A stretch of DNA of 64,000 nt. Source: Mycolicibacterium sediminis (GTDB lineage Bacteria; Actinomycetota; Actinomycetes; Mycobacteriales; Mycobacteriaceae). Position 1 is the first letter of the stretch. Every line of letters begins with the position of its first letter. The stretch lies in assembly GCF_010731735.1 (NCBI RefSeq), contig NZ_AP022588.1:124001-188000 (forward strand), in the 5' to 3' direction. The notes beneath the pieces are model-generated. The model had not been told where the DNA came from. It did no database searches and saw only the letters and a list, made by a program, of their open reading frames with translations. Below are positions 63,306 to 64,000 of the stretch, one piece after another. Made by a program: the position numbers and the translations under genes.

Positions 63306-63995
63306 CTACACGCGGCGTGCGAGATCCTCGTCGCCGCGCGAATCGTGGACGGGAGGACCGACTGGCGCAGGCCCGGGGGCGGGGGTTCCGCTACCCGGCC
63401 CGGCCGCCGCACCCTGGGGCGGGTCGACCGGAGCGCGCTCCGCCTGGTGCAGGCGCTCGCGATCCTCGCGCGCGGCTGCATCGTCCTTGCGATCACTCGG
63501 CGCGTCCTCGCGAGCTTGGCCACCGGCGGGCGCCGATCCGCCCTGGGATCCGCCCTGTCCGGCCCCGGCCGGGGCACCGCCGCCCTGACCACCCTGCCCG
63601 GCAGCGGCGGGAGCCGGAGCGCCGCCACCCTGCGGCGCGCCCTGTCCACCACCACTTCCGGACCCGCCACCCTTGCCCGCGAAGCCCTGTGCGGCCTGCA
63701 TGGCCTGCTGCATCATCTGGCCGAAGCCGCCACCACCGCCGGCCTGCTGACCGGCCTGCTGTCCCGCCTGTTGCGCCATCTGCCCCATCTGGCCGAGCAT
63801 GCCGCTGATCTGGCCGACCGACTGGCCACCCTGGTCATCGGCGTTCTCGTACGCGGACTGCGCGGCAACGACCTTGCCGGAGAACATCGTCTCCTTGGCC
63901 TGCAGGGAGGCGACGCTGGCCGCGAGAGGGGCGGTGAGCATCGGCAGTGCCGCCGAGATGGTCATGCTCATCGCATCGGCGCCTGGCGGCAGCAT
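63306..63995 (-). CDS. possible type VII secretion substrate, 5' end may lie outside
   Basis: The visible 229 residues start with a helical region (1-60) ending in AAQSAYENADDQGG, which contains a YxxxD secretion motif (Tyr49, Asp53) typical of ESX substrates. Then come Gln/Gly/Met-rich and Gly/Ala/Pro-rich disordered segments and an Arg/Asp-rich end. The frame stays open to the window edge upstream of ATG 63995, so a longer N-terminus is possible. No WxG motif is visible. Identity as a secreted ESX-associated protein is inferred. Confidence 0.5.
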   Translation of the reverse strand: MLPPGADAMSMTISAALPMLTAPLAASVASLQAKETMFSGKVVAAQSAYENADDQGGQSVGQISGMLGQMGQMAQQAGQQAGQQAGGGGGFGQMMQQAMQAAQGFAGKGGGSGSGGGQGAPQGGGAPAPAAAGQGGQGGGAPAGAGQGGSQGGSAPAGGQAREDAPSDRKDDAAAREDRERLHQAERAPVDPPQGAAAGPGSGTPAPGPAPVGPPVHDSRGDEDLARRV

Positions 63996-64000
63996 CGGCG

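Overview
The window is GC-rich actinobacterial DNA, almost certainly from a Mycobacterium or Mycolicibacterium. The evidence is a complete mce4 sterol-import operon, the cholesterol catabolic genes kshA, kstD, hsaE/F/G, fadE26/27, fadD17/19, echA19, cyp142 and ltp3/4 in nearly the M. tuberculosis Rv3489-Rv3538 order, an MPT63-like antigen, an LpqN-type lipoprotein and hemophore-like secreted proteins. No PE or PPE genes were seen, and an unrelated gene block sits where M. tuberculosis carries PPE61/62, which suggests an environmental fast grower. Product names come from remembered family resemblance and visible motifs; no database search was run.

Layout. 1-3.2 kb: a DUF4185 (possible arabinanase) protein, small secreted and membrane proteins, and a VWA membrane protein. 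3.4-9.1 kb: xdhC followed by a CO-dehydrogenase-like molybdenum hydroxylase operon (coxL, coxG, coxM, coxS order). 9.1-12.8 kb: an SDR, two tandem small secreted paralogues, a 54-residue protein and otsA. 12.8-23.3 kb (minus strand): yrbE4A-yrbE4B-mce4A-F-mam4A-mam4B, the sterol importer. 23.5-28.8 kb: hsd4A-fdxD diverging from fadE26-fadE27-fadD17 (side-chain beta-oxidation). 28.8-30.8 kb: an AraC-type regulator, a frameshifted VOC protein and a LpqN-like lipoprotein. 30.9-43.4 kb: fadD19, echA19, cyp142, the DUF35-ltp4-ltp3 module and kshA. 43.3-48.5 kb: a tetR/mpaB-like operon and a sulfotransferase-SDR-DUF1214 operon. 48.7-55.3 kb: an accessory block with an IclR regulator, DoxX, a RecQ-like helicase carrying a phosphoribosyltransferase-like tail, a DUF318/TIGR03943 pair, a hemophore-like protein and a hemolysin III. 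55.4-60.8 kb: hsaF-hsaG-hsaE diverging from kstD-chsH3. 61-64 kb: an MPT63-like protein, a membrane protein with a PSGP-repeat tail, and a possible type VII secretion substrate cut by the window edge.

How the genes work together. Sterol enters through Mce4. Its side chain is oxidised (CYP142), activated (FadD19, FadD17) and shortened by beta-oxidation and aldol-type cleavage (FadE26/27, EchA19, ChsH3, Hsd4A, Ltp3/4 with DUF35). KstD and KshA open ring B, and HsaE/F/G finish the ring A/B fragment to pyruvate and propionyl-CoA. Eight perfect or near-perfect KstR operators (T-NN-AAC-NN-GTT-NN-A) lie at the promoters of these operons, with a ninth, weaker match in front of the SDR next to the cox cluster. 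Two further features recur: long hairpins without a U-tract at gene ends, and -10 boxes about 6 nt upstream of start codons, indicating leaderless transcripts.
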